The notes: generated by a model not told the origin, from the letters alone. Numbered from the stretch's first letter, positions 48,797 to 58,055 are shown. The stretch: 64,000 nt of DNA from Segatella copri (GCF_026015625.1 NZ_JAPDVG010000001.1:2187001-2251000); one strand, 5' to 3'. Translations and numbers: made by a program.

Positions 48797-49615
48797 TTAC
48801 GAAATCGTAATATCATTCACATCCGTCACCCTATCGGTCCATCCATCCATGACCACAGCAGGACTGTGGGTGGTCATGATGATCTGGATATTCGGATTAA
48901 GCTGCAGCACCAGACCGATGAGCTGCTTCTGCCATTCGAAATGAAGGCTGATTTCCGGCTCATCCATAAAGAGGACGTATGACTGGTTGTCCTCCACCAG
49001 CACGGTGAGGAGGATGGCGAGAATCTGCTTCTCACCAGCCGAGAGCTGATAAGGCGAGAGCTGCTCACCTATCTGGTTGAAGCGGATTTCGTTGGCTGTA
49101 CGAATGATGGTCTTGCCGGTATCCTTGAAAAGATTATCTACCATATCCTGGAACATCTTCTTCGGTTCACTCAGTTTCTGAGCCTTGAAGGCTGCATCCG
49201 GTTCGCCACTCTGCAAGACGGCGATGATGCGGTTGCCTATGTTCACCTGGTAATCCAGATACTTGCGCTGCAACTGGAAGAGCTGCCAGTCGAGTTCGGT
49301 AACCAGGGTAAGGTCTATCTTGTTGATCATCTCGGCATTCATCAATGGTCTATCTACTGAGCGGATTACATCATATCTAATCCACTTTGCCTCCTCCGGC
49401 TCCACCTTCAGATGCACACCTTTGATCATGTGACTAGGGAATTCACCGCCAGCTGCCAAACCCTTTACCACCTTATTCAATATAGTACTCTTGCCCACGC
49501 CGTTTACACCACTCAGGATATTGACACGGCGGTCGAGGTTCCAAAGAATATGTTTGGTACCGCTCCAGAGAGATTCAATCTCTATCTGTTTGATATAATC
49601 AGCATATTTCTGCAT
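48797..49615 (-). CDS. ABC-type AAA ATPase, PARIS AriA-like partner of DUF4435
   Basis: The 272-residue protein has a complete ABC/SMC-like ATPase site: Walker A GVNGVGKSTIL (Lys42), signature LSAGEKQIL, Walker B SYVLFMDEPEISLH and the H-loop TTHSPAVV. It belongs to the AAA_15/AAA_21 group used in OLD, PARIS and related systems. It is shorter than characterised AriA proteins, with a reduced coiled-coil insert. It heads a two-gene unit with the DUF4435 gene. Confidence 0.85.
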   Translation of the reverse strand: MQKYADYIKQIEIESLWSGTKHILWNLDRRVNILSGVNGVGKSTILNKVVKGLAAGGEFPSHMIKGVHLKVEPEEAKWIRYDVIRSVDRPLMNAEMINKIDLTLVTELDWQLFQLQRKYLDYQVNIGNRIIAVLQSGEPDAAFKAQKLSEPKKMFQDMVDNLFKDTGKTIIRTANEIRFNQIGEQLSPYQLSAGEKQILAILLTVLVEDNQSYVLFMDEPEISLHFEWQKQLIGLVLQLNPNIQIIMTTHSPAVVMDGWTDRVTDVNDITIS

Positions 49616-49733
49616 AAGAATAATCTCCTATCTTTAATAGTCAAGAACAGAAAAAGACTATTGTCTTAACTTCTTAACTCCTTTAAGTTTCAAAAAATAT
49701 ACCGCAAATATAGCAAAATTCCTCGAATTTTTG

Positions 49734-49741
49734 TACCTTTG
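49734..49741 (+). promoter_or_regulatory. -7 box of the EamA transporter gene
   Basis: TACCTTTG, 50 bases before the ATG, within a typical A+T-rich leader. Confidence 0.6.
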
Positions 49742-49791
49742 CACTCGATTTTATTCAAAAATAGGAAGATTTAAATAGAAATAAGGAAAAA

Positions 49792-50736
49792 ATGGATAAC
49801 AAACGACCTCTTATCGCCCACCTGTGCCTCTTCTGTTCCGGCGCATTCTGGGGACTGATGGCTCCCGTAGGCAAGGATGCCATGCTTCACGGCATCGACG
49901 GCATCGACCTGGTGAGCTTCCGTGTATTGGGTGGTGCCCTTCTCTTCTGGCTCACCTCATTATTCACCAAGAAAGAGCATGTTCCAGTAAAAGACATCTT
50001 CAAGTTTGCTGCTGCCGGGCTCTTCGCCCTCGTGTTCAACCAGTGTTCTTACACCATCGGTCTGAACATGACCTCGCCTAGCAATTCCAGCATTATGACC
50101 ACCTCGATGCCTATCTTCGCCATGATTCTCTCCTTCCTGATATTGAAGGAGCCTATCACCTGGAAGAAGGCGCTCGGCGTGCTGATGGGATGTGCTGGTG
50201 CTGTCATCATCATCACGACAAGTGCCACAGCAGGCAATGCCAAAGTGGGAAACATCTGGGGTGACCTGCTCTGTATGTCGGCGCAGCTTTCTTTCGCCCT
50301 CTACCTGTCGCTCTTCAAGAACCTGCTGTCTAAGTATTCGCTCTTCACCATCAACAAGTGGATGTTCCTCTGGGCAACGGTTCTGATATGGCCTTTCACC
50401 ATCAGCCACGTGGTGAGCATCGACTTTGCCCATGTTCCGATGAGCACCTGGTGGGAAACGGGCTACGTGGTTCTCTTCGGCACCTATCTGGGTTACATCT
50501 GCATGATGATTGGTCAGAAGACGTTGCGCCCTACCGTGGTAAGTGTATATAATTATGTGCAGCCGCTGGTATCGGTTACCGTGAGTGTTATCGTGGGTCT
50601 CGCCGTATTCAAGGGTATGCAGGCCATCGCCGCCATCCTCGTATTCTCTGGTGTATGGCTCGTGGTAAAGAGCAAGTCGAAGCATGATATCGACAAGCAC
50701 GACCACAGCCTGGCTTACGAGAAAAGACATGCTTAA
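49792..50736 (+). CDS. DMT superfamily transporter (EamA)
   Basis: This inner-membrane drug/metabolite-type exporter has 314 residues with two EamA repeats and about ten helices. The first repeat starts LCLFCSGAFWGLMAPVGKDAM and contains NMTSPSNSSIMTTSMPIFAMILSFLILKEPITWKKALGVLMG. The second ends with YNYVQPLVSVTVSVIVGLAVFKGMQAIAAILVFSGVWLV. The substrate is unknown; amino acids or metabolites are typical. The C-terminal tail is charged and cytosolic. Confidence 0.93.
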   Translation: MDNKRPLIAHLCLFCSGAFWGLMAPVGKDAMLHGIDGIDLVSFRVLGGALLFWLTSLFTKKEHVPVKDIFKFAAAGLFALVFNQCSYTIGLNMTSPSNSSIMTTSMPIFAMILSFLILKEPITWKKALGVLMGCAGAVIIITTSATAGNAKVGNIWGDLLCMSAQLSFALYLSLFKNLLSKYSLFTINKWMFLWATVLIWPFTISHVVSIDFAHVPMSTWWETGYVVLFGTYLGYICMMIGQKTLRPTVVSVYNYVQPLVSVTVSVIVGLAVFKGMQAIAAILVFSGVWLVVKSKSKHDIDKHDHSLAYEKRHA

Positions 50737-50763
50737 AAGATATAATGTCGATTTATAAAACTG

Positions 50764-50804
50764 AAACTGTCCCCATCTGAAATAACAGATGAGGACAGTT
50801 TTTT
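50764..50804. terminator. Bidirectional terminator
   Basis: A 16-bp stem with one mismatch (AAACTGTCCCCATCTG with its complement) around AAATAA, with a T run on the plus side and an A run (T on the minus) on the other. It separates the EamA gene from the convergent lactate permease. Confidence 0.88.
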
Positions 50805-50820
50805 ATATAAGAAAAGAAAA

Positions 50821-52400
50821 TCAGCAACCGAAGTAAACCATCAGTCCGCCCAATACGATATAAAGCAGGGCGTATGGGATGGCCGAACGGAGAATCTCTC
50901 CATCCTTTCCCTCCATATCGCAGGCTGCAGTCGCAATGGCGATGCTCTGCGGACTGATCATCTTGCCACCCGTGGCTCCCGTGGTGTTGGCAGCAACCAG
51001 CCAGTTTTCCTGACCACCCTCCATACCAAAGAATGTGCTCTGCCCCGTCATACCCAACTGATTGGCAACATGAGCCTGGAGCTTGGCAAAGAGGATATTC
51101 GAAGAGGTATCAGAACCCGTTACGAAGGTTCCGATTGCACCAATCATCGGCGCAACCAGAGGATAGAAATCTCCCGTTACTGCCACCAGTCCGGAGGCGA
51201 TGGCAGTAATCATTCCCGAATAGTTCATCACGCTTGCCAGGGCTATCAGCGAACAGATGGTCACCACCGTCTTACGCAGATTCACCGTGGTACGGGCAAG
51301 AATCACCATCAATCTCTTAAGGCTCAATCCCTGAATCAATCCACCAATCGTAGCACCCAGGAAGAGCATCAGGCCCGCATTGGATATCCAGCCAAACTTA
51401 AAAGTGCTGTCGAGCACTGGCAGATGAACCGCACTCACCAGATGACTCTTGAGGAAAGCATTGACCGGAGGACAGAGTGCTCCGGAAACCAGGATGAATA
51501 TCAATATAAAAAGGTAAACGCTCCATGCCTTCAGGCTTTCGGCAAGTGTAAAGGTTTCCTTATCCTGCACCTTGCTCTTTCTGGCAAATACCTTGGCGTA
51601 TGCGATGATGGCGATAATGGCAGCCAGCGAACCGATGATGGCTGGAGTCTCCGAACCGAGATAATAGCCGCAGACAACTGCACTACCACGGAAATCACTC
51701 CCACCCAGAGGGCGATGATGAGATTCTTGATAAGATTGTGCTTATCGGTAAGCGTCAGGATGATGAAAGGCAGGATGATAAAGAGAGGTGCCAGCTGGAT
51801 AATGGCGAAAGCCGAAGTCTCGCAAATCTGTGCCGCCGAAGCCGATCCGCTTTCCGCCACCTCGTTACAGAGCGTAGTAACCGGCACGCCCACGGCACCA
51901 AATCCCGTAGCCACGGTATTACCGATTAAGGAAACCAGAGCCGAGAACATCGGTTTGAAGCCGAGTCCGATGAGGATGGCAGCAGGTATCGCCACCGCCG
52001 TTCCGAAGCCCGCCATACCTTCGAGCAGTCCACCGAATCCCCATACAAGGAGCAGCACGAGCAGTCCTTTATCATCGGTAATCGATGTAAACTGCTTCTT
52101 GATTACCTCTATCTGCTTGCTTTCCACCAGGATATTATAGCTGTAGATAGCCATCAGGATGATGATGAGAATCGGGAATACCGCCTTCAGGATGCCTTCC
52201 ACCACCGCCCATCCCGTCAGGGCGATCACGCTATCCTCCGCATGTTCCGGAGCAATCATGCCTAGCGGCGAAGCAGCGAAGAGAGCGAGCAACACGGTAA
52301 TTACGAGCGTCAGCAAGGCGCTTTTATGACCTGCCATCTTGAAGCCGAGCATCAGGATGAACAGCAACACGATGGGAATAATAGAAACTACAGATGCCAT
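50821..52400 (-). pseudogene. lctP: L-lactate permease (LctP family), frameshifted
   Basis: Two frames together make one LctP-type permease of about 525 residues: residues from MASVVSIIPIVLLFILMLG in the first, and from about CGYYLGSETPAIIGSLAA to the end in the second. The break falls at about 51670-51690 on the minus strand, where one inserted base would restore VVQL-x-CGYYLGSETP. Conserved stretches such as GMAGFGTAVAIPAAILIGLGF, GAIGTFVTGSDTSSNILFAKLQ and AANTTGATGGKMISPQSIAIA are intact, so the mutation is recent or a sequencing error. If real, lactate uptake by this protein is lost. Confidence 0.9.
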
Positions 52401-52556
52401 AAGCCATTCAGTTTTATAATGTTTTCGATTGCTAAATTTTATGTTTATGACTGCAAAAATAACATTTTTCTTTGAAAAAAGAAAGCATTTTTTGAAAAAA
52501 ATCTCTTCTTAGATGTCCGATTTTTCAATTTCATACGTCTATAGAGTGTAAAGGTT

Positions 52557-53072
52557 ATGAGAACAGAAGAATTCAACCATATCATCCTACCGATGCGCAG
52601 CAACTTGAAAGCGTATGCGCTAAGGTTGACTGAGAGTGACGACAATGCCGAAGACCTCGTGCAGGAAGTCATGCTCAGGCTGTGGGACATGCGCCAGAAC
52701 ATCCAGGCAGAAGACAACCTCAAGGCTCTAGCCATCACTATCATGCGCAACAAGTTTTATGACCAGTGCAGGCATGAGGAGCGGAACTTCACCACCGACA
52801 AGGTAATGGAAGTACCCATAGAAGACCGGCGGGCAGAGCAACGGGACGAGGTAAATCTCATCAAGCAGATAGTGGCACAGCTCCCGCCCTTGCAGCAGCA
52901 GATATTCCGCATGAAGGAGATAGAAGGCTATACTGCCGATGAAATCATGCAGATAACGGGATGTACTGCCGATAATCTCCGAAAGAATCTCTCCAGAGCC
53001 CGACTCAAAATCAGAGAGACTTATATGAACATCGTGAAACAGAACAAAATAAAGAAGGAGGAAAAGTTATGA
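52557..53072 (+). CDS. ECF-type RNA polymerase sigma-70 factor
   Basis: The 171-residue protein has region 2 (RLTESDDNAEDLVQEVMLRLWDMR) and region 4 (QLPPLQQQIFRMKEIEGYTADEIMQITGCTADNLRKNLSRARLKIRE), the two-domain layout of an extracytoplasmic-function sigma. The stop overlaps the start of the next gene by four bases (ATGA), so the putative anti-sigma is made together with it. No SusC/D pair follows, so it is not a standard polysaccharide-locus sigma; an envelope role is suggested by the downstream genes. Confidence 0.92.
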   Translation: MRTEEFNHIILPMRSNLKAYALRLTESDDNAEDLVQEVMLRLWDMRQNIQAEDNLKALAITIMRNKFYDQCRHEERNFTTDKVMEVPIEDRRAEQRDEVNLIKQIVAQLPPLQQQIFRMKEIEGYTADEIMQITGCTADNLRKNLSRARLKIRETYMNIVKQNKIKKEEKL

Positions 53073-53587
53073 ATGATGAAATAAAAAGAATACAGGACTT
53101 GCTCGACAAGTATATGGATGGAGCCACTTCCAATGAAGAAGAGGCAACGCTCAGAAAATATTTCGAAGAGCATGCCAATGATATTCCGGAAGAATGGGAA
53201 TCCTATCGCGCCCTCTTCAGCTATATCGGATTCGAACAGTTGAATCTTTCTCAAATTCTAAAAGAAGAAGAGAAGGAGATAGAAAAGGAGGATATTCTAG
53301 AAGATGAAGAAAAGAATATCCCAAAGAAAGAAGGAAAGAAAGAGGAAGCTTCTCGCAGCAGATGGCTCAAATATTTCGGCACTTCTGTGGCAGCCGCCGT
53401 TATCATCGCATTCCTGATTGTGGGCATCCAGAAGATAACCCAGCCTCAGCCTGAATGTTATGCGGTTATCGATGGAAAGGTTTATACCGACCAGGAGTTC
53501 GTTCATAACGAAGCCCTGGATGCCCTGGAAGATGTTTCGGCAGATTCCGAAGATCCATTCAGTGCCCTGGATATGATGAAACAATAA
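53069..53587 (+). CDS. Putative membrane anti-sigma factor
   Basis: This 172-residue protein has an acidic N-terminal cytosolic part (residues 1-90, with IQDLLDKYMDGATSNEEEATLRKYFEEH, an anti-sigma-like zinc-less start), a highly charged E/K linker, one membrane segment (about residues 103-119, FGTSVAAAVIIAFLIVGI) and a short external domain. The layout and the four-base overlap with the ECF sigma gene make it the likely cognate regulator. Confidence 0.75.
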   Translation: MNDEIKRIQDLLDKYMDGATSNEEEATLRKYFEEHANDIPEEWESYRALFSYIGFEQLNLSQILKEEEKEIEKEDILEDEEKNIPKKEGKKEEASRSRWLKYFGTSVAAAVIIAFLIVGIQKITQPQPECYAVIDGKVYTDQEFVHNEALDALEDVSADSEDPFSALDMMKQ

Positions 53588-53653
53588 ATTCATCTTTTAG
53601 ATGAAACAATCAATCAAACTATAAAGTATAATATATATAATAAGGTATAGAAT

Positions 53654-54100
53654 ATGAAACGATGCAACTTGATAAAACGCTTCTTCATCGGACTGCTTCT
53701 TATCGTAGTAGCCTCGATTTCGGCTAATGCCCAGGAGGGGCTGTACGTAAAAAGTATATTCCAACGCTTCGGACACGCCAAGGGATGCAAGATGGTTACG
53801 ATGCAGAATGCGCAACTCAAAGGTTACAGGCTCAAGATATACAAGAGCCTGGTATATAAGAACCATGCCACGGAAATAGCCCACTATCTGAAAGCCGACC
53901 GCAAGGCTGCGAAAAAAATCAGAGAGGTGGTGGAGAATGGCAAGATGGTGAGCGGCTATTACATGATGGCCCCCTTGAGCAATGGCAACAACCGCTTCAT
54001 CCTCTTCAGTAACCCGAGTAAAAGCAAGGGAACCGTGATTTATATCGAAGGCGACCTGTCGCCCGAAGATATCATGAAACTCTGCTATTCCAGAAGATAG
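53654..54100 (+). CDS. Exported protein of unknown function (DUF6108-like)
   Basis: The 148-residue protein has a signal peptide (IGLLLIVVASISANAQ). The mature part is basic and starts EGLYVKSIFQRFGHAKGCKMVTM. It resembles small exported proteins found behind ECF sigma genes in Bacteroidales (I recall DUF6108/DUF4252-type annotations, not certain). It lies 66 bases after the anti-sigma gene and is preceded by ATATATAATAAGGTATAG, which also occurs upstream of manA. Confidence 0.6.
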   Translation: MKRCNLIKRFFIGLLLIVVASISANAQEGLYVKSIFQRFGHAKGCKMVTMQNAQLKGYRLKIYKSLVYKNHATEIAHYLKADRKAAKKIREVVENGKMVSGYYMMAPLSNGNNRFILFSNPSKSKGTVIYIEGDLSPEDIMKLCYSRR

Positions 54101-54163
54101 AAACAACATTTTCCTACAGGAATCTTCTCAATAAGAATAAGAAACAACATAAAATATAGTATT

Positions 54164-55057
54164 ATGAATATCAAAAACGTAATGATGATGGCTGCCATGA
54201 TGCCAGCCTTCGCCCTTGCTGAAACCAACAGCAACTGTGCACCAGCCTCTGTAGAGGCTAACGACACCACAATCAGAGTGAACGACCAGAACATCGTCAT
54301 CAAGCAGGATGGTGAACAGACTTCTGTGAAGATATATAAGATGAACGGCAACGAGATGACCAAGATTTCCGAAACCCAATTCGTAGATGGTCAGGAAGTA
54401 GAAAAGGTATTTGTCACCTCGCCTTTCATCCCTCAGACCTTGAGCAAGCGCAAGCGCAGTCTGGAGAGTCATTATCCAACCTTCTTCTTCGGCTGCAGCC
54501 AGTTGCCAGGCAGCAGGGGAAGCATGGGAGGCAACAACGAGATGCACAGTCGCGACTCCAAGTCGTGGGAATGGGGCATCACCCTCACCAGTCTCTGCTT
54601 CCGCCTTTCCAACGAAATGGCGCTCACCTCCTCTCTCTCCATCGGACAGGTACACCACCATTTCAAGGACAATTATGTATTAAGCACCCAAAACGGGGTA
54701 TCGGCAATGACTCCGATAGAAGGCGAGACGCTGAAGAAAAGCTATATCAGCTACAATGTGCTCCGCCTGCCTATCATGCTGGAGTGGCAGAAGCGCATAG
54801 GATGCCATGATGCTTTCCTGGCGCTAGGTCCATCGGTAGAGTACCGCTGGCACGAGCATTCCCGCTACTTCATAGGCAAGCACAAGCATACCGAAACAGG
54901 CGATATCAACCTCAACCCTATCGGCTTGAACCTCGAGGCCCGTGCCGGCTACTCAGGAGTGATGCTCTACGCCCGTGCCGGAATAACCCCGCTGCTCAAC
55001 AAGACCAAGGCTCCCGAGTGCTACCCGATGACCATCGGCTTAGGATTTAGACTGTAA
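54164..55057 (+). CDS. Outer-membrane beta-barrel-type protein
   Basis: This 297-residue protein begins with a signal-like stretch (MNIKNVMMMAAMMPAFALA), then a charged segment and, from about residue 130, alternating strands ending ARAGITPLLNKTKAPECYPMTIGLGFRL, with a C-terminal aromatic-x-Leu typical of outer-membrane barrels. No specific family is recognised; it resembles PorT-like small barrels. It is the last gene of the ECF sigma unit and a possible target of its control. Confidence 0.65.
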   Translation: MNIKNVMMMAAMMPAFALAETNSNCAPASVEANDTTIRVNDQNIVIKQDGEQTSVKIYKMNGNEMTKISETQFVDGQEVEKVFVTSPFIPQTLSKRKRSLESHYPTFFFGCSQLPGSRGSMGGNNEMHSRDSKSWEWGITLTSLCFRLSNEMALTSSLSIGQVHHHFKDNYVLSTQNGVSAMTPIEGETLKKSYISYNVLRLPIMLEWQKRIGCHDAFLALGPSVEYRWHEHSRYFIGKHKHTETGDINLNPIGLNLEARAGYSGVMLYARAGITPLLNKTKAPECYPMTIGLGFRL

Positions 55058-55066
55058 TTTCTCTCA

Positions 55067-55135
55067 AAAAAGTGGCGATAAGTGTGCGAAATCTCATAAA
55101 AAAACATAGATTTCGCACACCTATCGCCACTTTTT
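55067..55135. terminator. 28-bp stem hairpin after the ECF operon
   Basis: AAAAAGTGGCGATAAGTGTG and the next eight bases pair with 55108-55135 with a single mismatch; the loop is 13 bases. With five T on the 3' side and five A on the other it can end transcripts both ways. The stem is unusually long for a plain terminator. Confidence 0.85.
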
Positions 55136-55165
55136 GCTGTTTACCGGCCAAACTCGGAAGTGAAA

Positions 55166-55262
55166 CACAGCCAAATTAGGTAACAAATCACAGCCAAATT
55201 AGGTAACGAAATTCGCAAATCACAGCCAAATTGGGTAACAAATCACGGCCAAATTAGGTAAT
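55166..55262. repeat. Four CACAGCCAAATTAGGTAAC repeats upstream of metY
   Basis: Copies start at 55166, 55189, 55221 and 55244 (spacing 23, 32, 23); copies 3 and 4 have one or two changes. A fainter fifth copy may start near 55145. They lie about 95-190 bases before the metY promoter box. They are too few and too irregular for CRISPR. Confidence 0.88.
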
Positions 55263-55356
55263 TTTGCCCATTTTTCTGCTAAAAAATGCCCGAATACCAC
55301 AAACGTGGTAGCAGGAATACTACTCATATGCTATTTCAGAATCCAGGAAATCGCCG

Positions 55357-55364
55357 TACCTTTG
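55357..55364 (+). promoter_or_regulatory. -7 box of metY
   Basis: TACCTTTG, with TTTC 19 bases upstream as a weak -33. The transcript would carry about 110 bases of leader before the ATG at 55480. I could not fold that leader into a known SAM riboswitch. Confidence 0.6.
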
Positions 55365-55479
55365 CAGCGTCAATCAGAACAAACAGTCTGATGCCAATCA
55401 TGACTGGATAACTGGGCGACAATTTATATAAATGAATAAGATTGAATATTAACGTAAAATTAAAGAAAGGACATAGATT

Positions 55480-56775
55480 ATGAGTACAGAAAAGAAACTT
55501 CGCTTTGAGACACTTCAGTTGCATGTAGGTCAGGAAAATCCAGATCCAGCTACCGACGCTCGTGCGGTGCCTATCTACCAGACCACAAGTTACGTGTTCC
55601 GCAACTCTCAGCACGCTGCCGATAGATTCGGACTCCGTGACGCAGGTAATATCTATGGTCGCTTGACCAACTCTACTCAGGGTGTATTCGAAGACCGTGT
55701 AGCTGCCCTCGAGGGTGGTGTAGCAGGTTTGGCTGTCGCTTCTGGTGCTGCCGCCGTTACCTACGCTCTGCAGAACATCCTTCAGAACGGCGACCACATC
55801 GTAGCTGCCGACAACATCTACGGCGGTACTTATAACCTCATCACTCATACATTATCCACACAGGGTGTCAGCTACACCATCGTGGATCCTCGCAACTTCG
55901 AGCAGGTAGAGGCTGCCATCCAGGACAATACCAAGGCACTCTATGCAGAGACCTTCGGAAATCCTAACTCTGATGTAACCGATATCGATAAGTTGGCAGA
56001 GATTGCTCATCGCCACAACATCCCATTGATTATCGATAACACCTTCGGCACTCCATACCTCATCCGCCCTATCGAGCACGGAGCAGACATCGTGGTTCAC
56101 TCAGCAACTAAATTCATCGGCGGTCACGGTTCATCTCTCGGTGGCGTCATCGTAGATGGCGGTAAGTTCGACTGGAAGGCAAATGCCGACAAGTTCCCTA
56201 CTCTCGCTAAGCCAGACCCATCTTATCATGGTGCCGTATTCGCAGATGTAGCCGGAGCAGCAGCCTTCGTAACCAGAATCCGTGCGGTCATCCTTCGTGA
56301 TACCGGTGCAACCATCTCTCCATTCAACGCCTGGATTCTTCTTCAGGGCTTGGAGACATTGAGCCTCCGTGTAGAGCGCCACGTTCAGAATGCATTGAAG
56401 GTGGTAGAGTATCTGGAGAACAACCCTAAGGTGGCTAAGGTTAATCATCCAGCCGTTCCTTCTCATCCAGACCATGAACTTTACAAGAAGCTCTTCCCAA
56501 ATGGTGCAGGTTCTATCTTCACCTTCGATATCAAGGGCGGCGAGAAAGAAGCATGGGAGTTCATCGACCACCTGCGCATCTTCTCTTTGCTGGCTAACGT
56601 AGCCGACGTGAAGTCACTGGTTATCCACCCAGCAACAACCACCCACTCTCAGTTGAGCCCAGAGGAGTTGGAGGAGCAGCACATCTATCCTTCTACCGTT
56701 CGATTGAGCATCGGTATCGAGAACATCGACGACCTGATTGAGGCACTCGATGAGGCATTTACCTACGTAAAGTAA
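55480..56775 (+). CDS. metY: O-acetylhomoserine aminocarboxypropyltransferase (OAH sulfhydrylase)
   Basis: This PLP enzyme makes homocysteine from O-acetylhomoserine and sulfide. It has 431 residues. Cys/Met-metabolism features include TTSYVFRNSQHAADRFGL, SGAAAVTYALQNILQNGDHIV, the PLP-lysine loop VHSATKFIGGHGSSLGG, and the C-terminal HPATTTHSQLSPEEL. The length and the FGL..GNIYGRLTNST motif favour MetY over MetB/MetC. cysK follows, so sulfide assimilation into both Cys and Met is encoded here. Confidence 0.95.
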   Translation: MSTEKKLRFETLQLHVGQENPDPATDARAVPIYQTTSYVFRNSQHAADRFGLRDAGNIYGRLTNSTQGVFEDRVAALEGGVAGLAVASGAAAVTYALQNILQNGDHIVAADNIYGGTYNLITHTLSTQGVSYTIVDPRNFEQVEAAIQDNTKALYAETFGNPNSDVTDIDKLAEIAHRHNIPLIIDNTFGTPYLIRPIEHGADIVVHSATKFIGGHGSSLGGVIVDGGKFDWKANADKFPTLAKPDPSYHGAVFADVAGAAAFVTRIRAVILRDTGATISPFNAWILLQGLETLSLRVERHVQNALKVVEYLENNPKVAKVNHPAVPSHPDHELYKKLFPNGAGSIFTFDIKGGEKEAWEFIDHLRIFSLLANVADVKSLVIHPATTTHSQLSPEELEEQHIYPSTVRLSIGIENIDDLIEALDEAFTYVK

Positions 56776-56779
56776 TTTC

Positions 56780-56862
56780 AGTGTTGAATGTTGAATGTTA
56801 AATGTTGAATTGCCTGACGGACAATAACGGCATTCAACATTCAACACTCAACACTTAACATT
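56780..56862. repeat. Inverted TTGAATG/CATTCAA array between metY and cysK
   Basis: The left arm (56780-56810) repeats GTTGAATGTT and the right arm (56832-56862) repeats its complement AACATTCAAC. The transcript can fold into a roughly 30-bp imperfect hairpin. It may lower read-through into cysK. Confidence 0.8.
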
Positions 56863-56874
56863 AAAAAAATCATT

Positions 56875-57822
56875 ATGGCAAAGATATATAAACAGATTAC
56901 TGATTTAATCGGTAAGACCCCATTGGTAGAATTGGGTAAGTATTCAGCATCCAAGGGTTTGGAGACTCCTGTGATTGCTAAGGTAGAATTTTTCAATCCT
57001 GGCGGAAGCGTAAAGGATCGTATCGCCCTTGCGATGATCGAAGACGCTGAGCAGAAGGGCATTCTGAAACCAGGTGCCACCATCATTGAACCAACCAGCG
57101 GTAACACGGGTGTAGGTCTGGCTCTGGTATCAGCCGTAAAGGGCTACCACCTCATCCTCACCATGCCAGAAACCATGAGTGTGGAGCGCAGAAACCTGGT
57201 GAAGGCTTACGGCGCAGAAGTGAGATTGACCAGCGGCAAGGACGGAATGCCTGGTGCCATCAAGGCTGCCGAGGAGCTCCGCGATTCCATCCCAGGCTCT
57301 GTGATTCTGGGACAGTTTACCAACCCAGCCAATCCTGCCAAGCACTATGCCACAACCGGACCAGAAATCTGGGCAGATACCGATGGCGAGATTGATATCT
57401 TCGTAGCCGGTGTAGGAACAGGTGGAACCATTTCGGGTATCGCCAAGTACCTGAAAGAGCAGAATCCAAACGTGAAGGTGATTGCCGTAGAACCTGCCAC
57501 ATCGCCTGTATTGAACGGCGGACAGAGCGGTCCTCACAAGATTCAGGGCATCGGTGCCGGTTTCATTCCAGAGACTTACTCTTCAGAATATATCGATGAG
57601 GTATTGGATATTCAGAACGATGATGCTATCAAGGCAGGTCGTGACCTGGCTCAGACCGAGGGCCTCTTGGTAGGAATCTCATCAGGTGCTGCCGCCTTTG
57701 CAGCCACCGAGATTGCGAAGCGTCCTGAGAACAAGGGCAAGAAGATTGTAGCCCTCTTGCCAGATACTGGTGAGCGTTATTTAAGCACTGTACTCTACGC
57801 TTTCGAGGAGTATCCATTGTAA
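56875..57822 (+). CDS. cysK: Cysteine synthase A
   Basis: CysK replaces the acetyl group of O-acetylserine with sulfide to give cysteine. It has 315 residues. The PLP lysine is in [16 protein letters not shown], the substrate loop is [12 protein letters not shown], and the phosphate loop is [17 protein letters not shown]. The C-terminal [39 protein letters not shown] is typical. It is co-directional with metY and ends in a terminator. Confidence 0.97.
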   Translation: MAKIYKQITDLIGKTPLVELGKYSASKGLETPVIAKVEFFNPGGSVKDRIALAMIEDAEQKGILKPGATIIEPTSGNTGVGLALVSAVKGYHLILTMPETMSVERRNLVKAYGAEVRLTSGKDGMPGAIKAAEELRDSIPGSVILGQFTNPANPAKHYATTGPEIWADTDGEIDIFVAGVGTGGTISGIAKYLKEQNPNVKVIAVEPATSPVLNGGQSGPHKIQGIGAGFIPETYSSEYIDEVLDIQNDDAIKAGRDLAQTEGLLVGISSGAAAFAATEIAKRPENKGKKIVALLPDTGERYLSTVLYAFEEYPL

Positions 57823-57867
57823 TTCACAATCGGATATTTTCTGAAGAAAGCAAAATCTATCATAATT

Positions 57868-57904
57868 TCCCCAACCAGCTTTTCCATAGCAGGTTGGGGA
57901 TTTT
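57868..57904 (+). terminator. Terminator of cysK
   Basis: The TCCCCAACC stem pairs with GGTTGGGGA across a 15-base loop and is followed by TTTTC. Confidence 0.7.
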
Positions 57905-58034
57905 CATTTTTCGGAACTTCATATATATTTGCAAATGCGATACCACCCCAATTCCTTCTGCAACTTACGAGAATCGAGTATAAATTCTAGCCTTTATCAT
58001 TTAAAAGATTTTAAAAATCAATAAATATCATTAC

Positions 58035-58055
58035 GAGTTCCCATAGTGGGAACTC
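58035..58055. promoter_or_regulatory. Perfect 9-bp palindrome next to a promoter box
   Basis: GAGTTCCCA and TGGGAACTC flank TAG. TATCTTTG follows at 58075-58082, so the palindrome overlies the -33 region and looks like an operator. No intact gene follows; the regulated gene may have been lost. The stretch 57905-58034 holds nothing I can identify. Confidence 0.6.

Noticed and set aside
51531..52400. Lactate permease halves as two separate genes
   Set aside because: The two pieces join to one standard LctP protein; the tail of the first piece after the break is out-of-frame sequence.
55166..55262. CRISPR array
   Set aside because: Spacers would be only 4-13 bases and there are no cas genes; it is a short regulatory or minisatellite array.
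55365..55479. SAM riboswitch in the metY leader
   Set aside because: I could not match the conserved SAM-I, SAM-II or related core; an Infernal scan would settle it.
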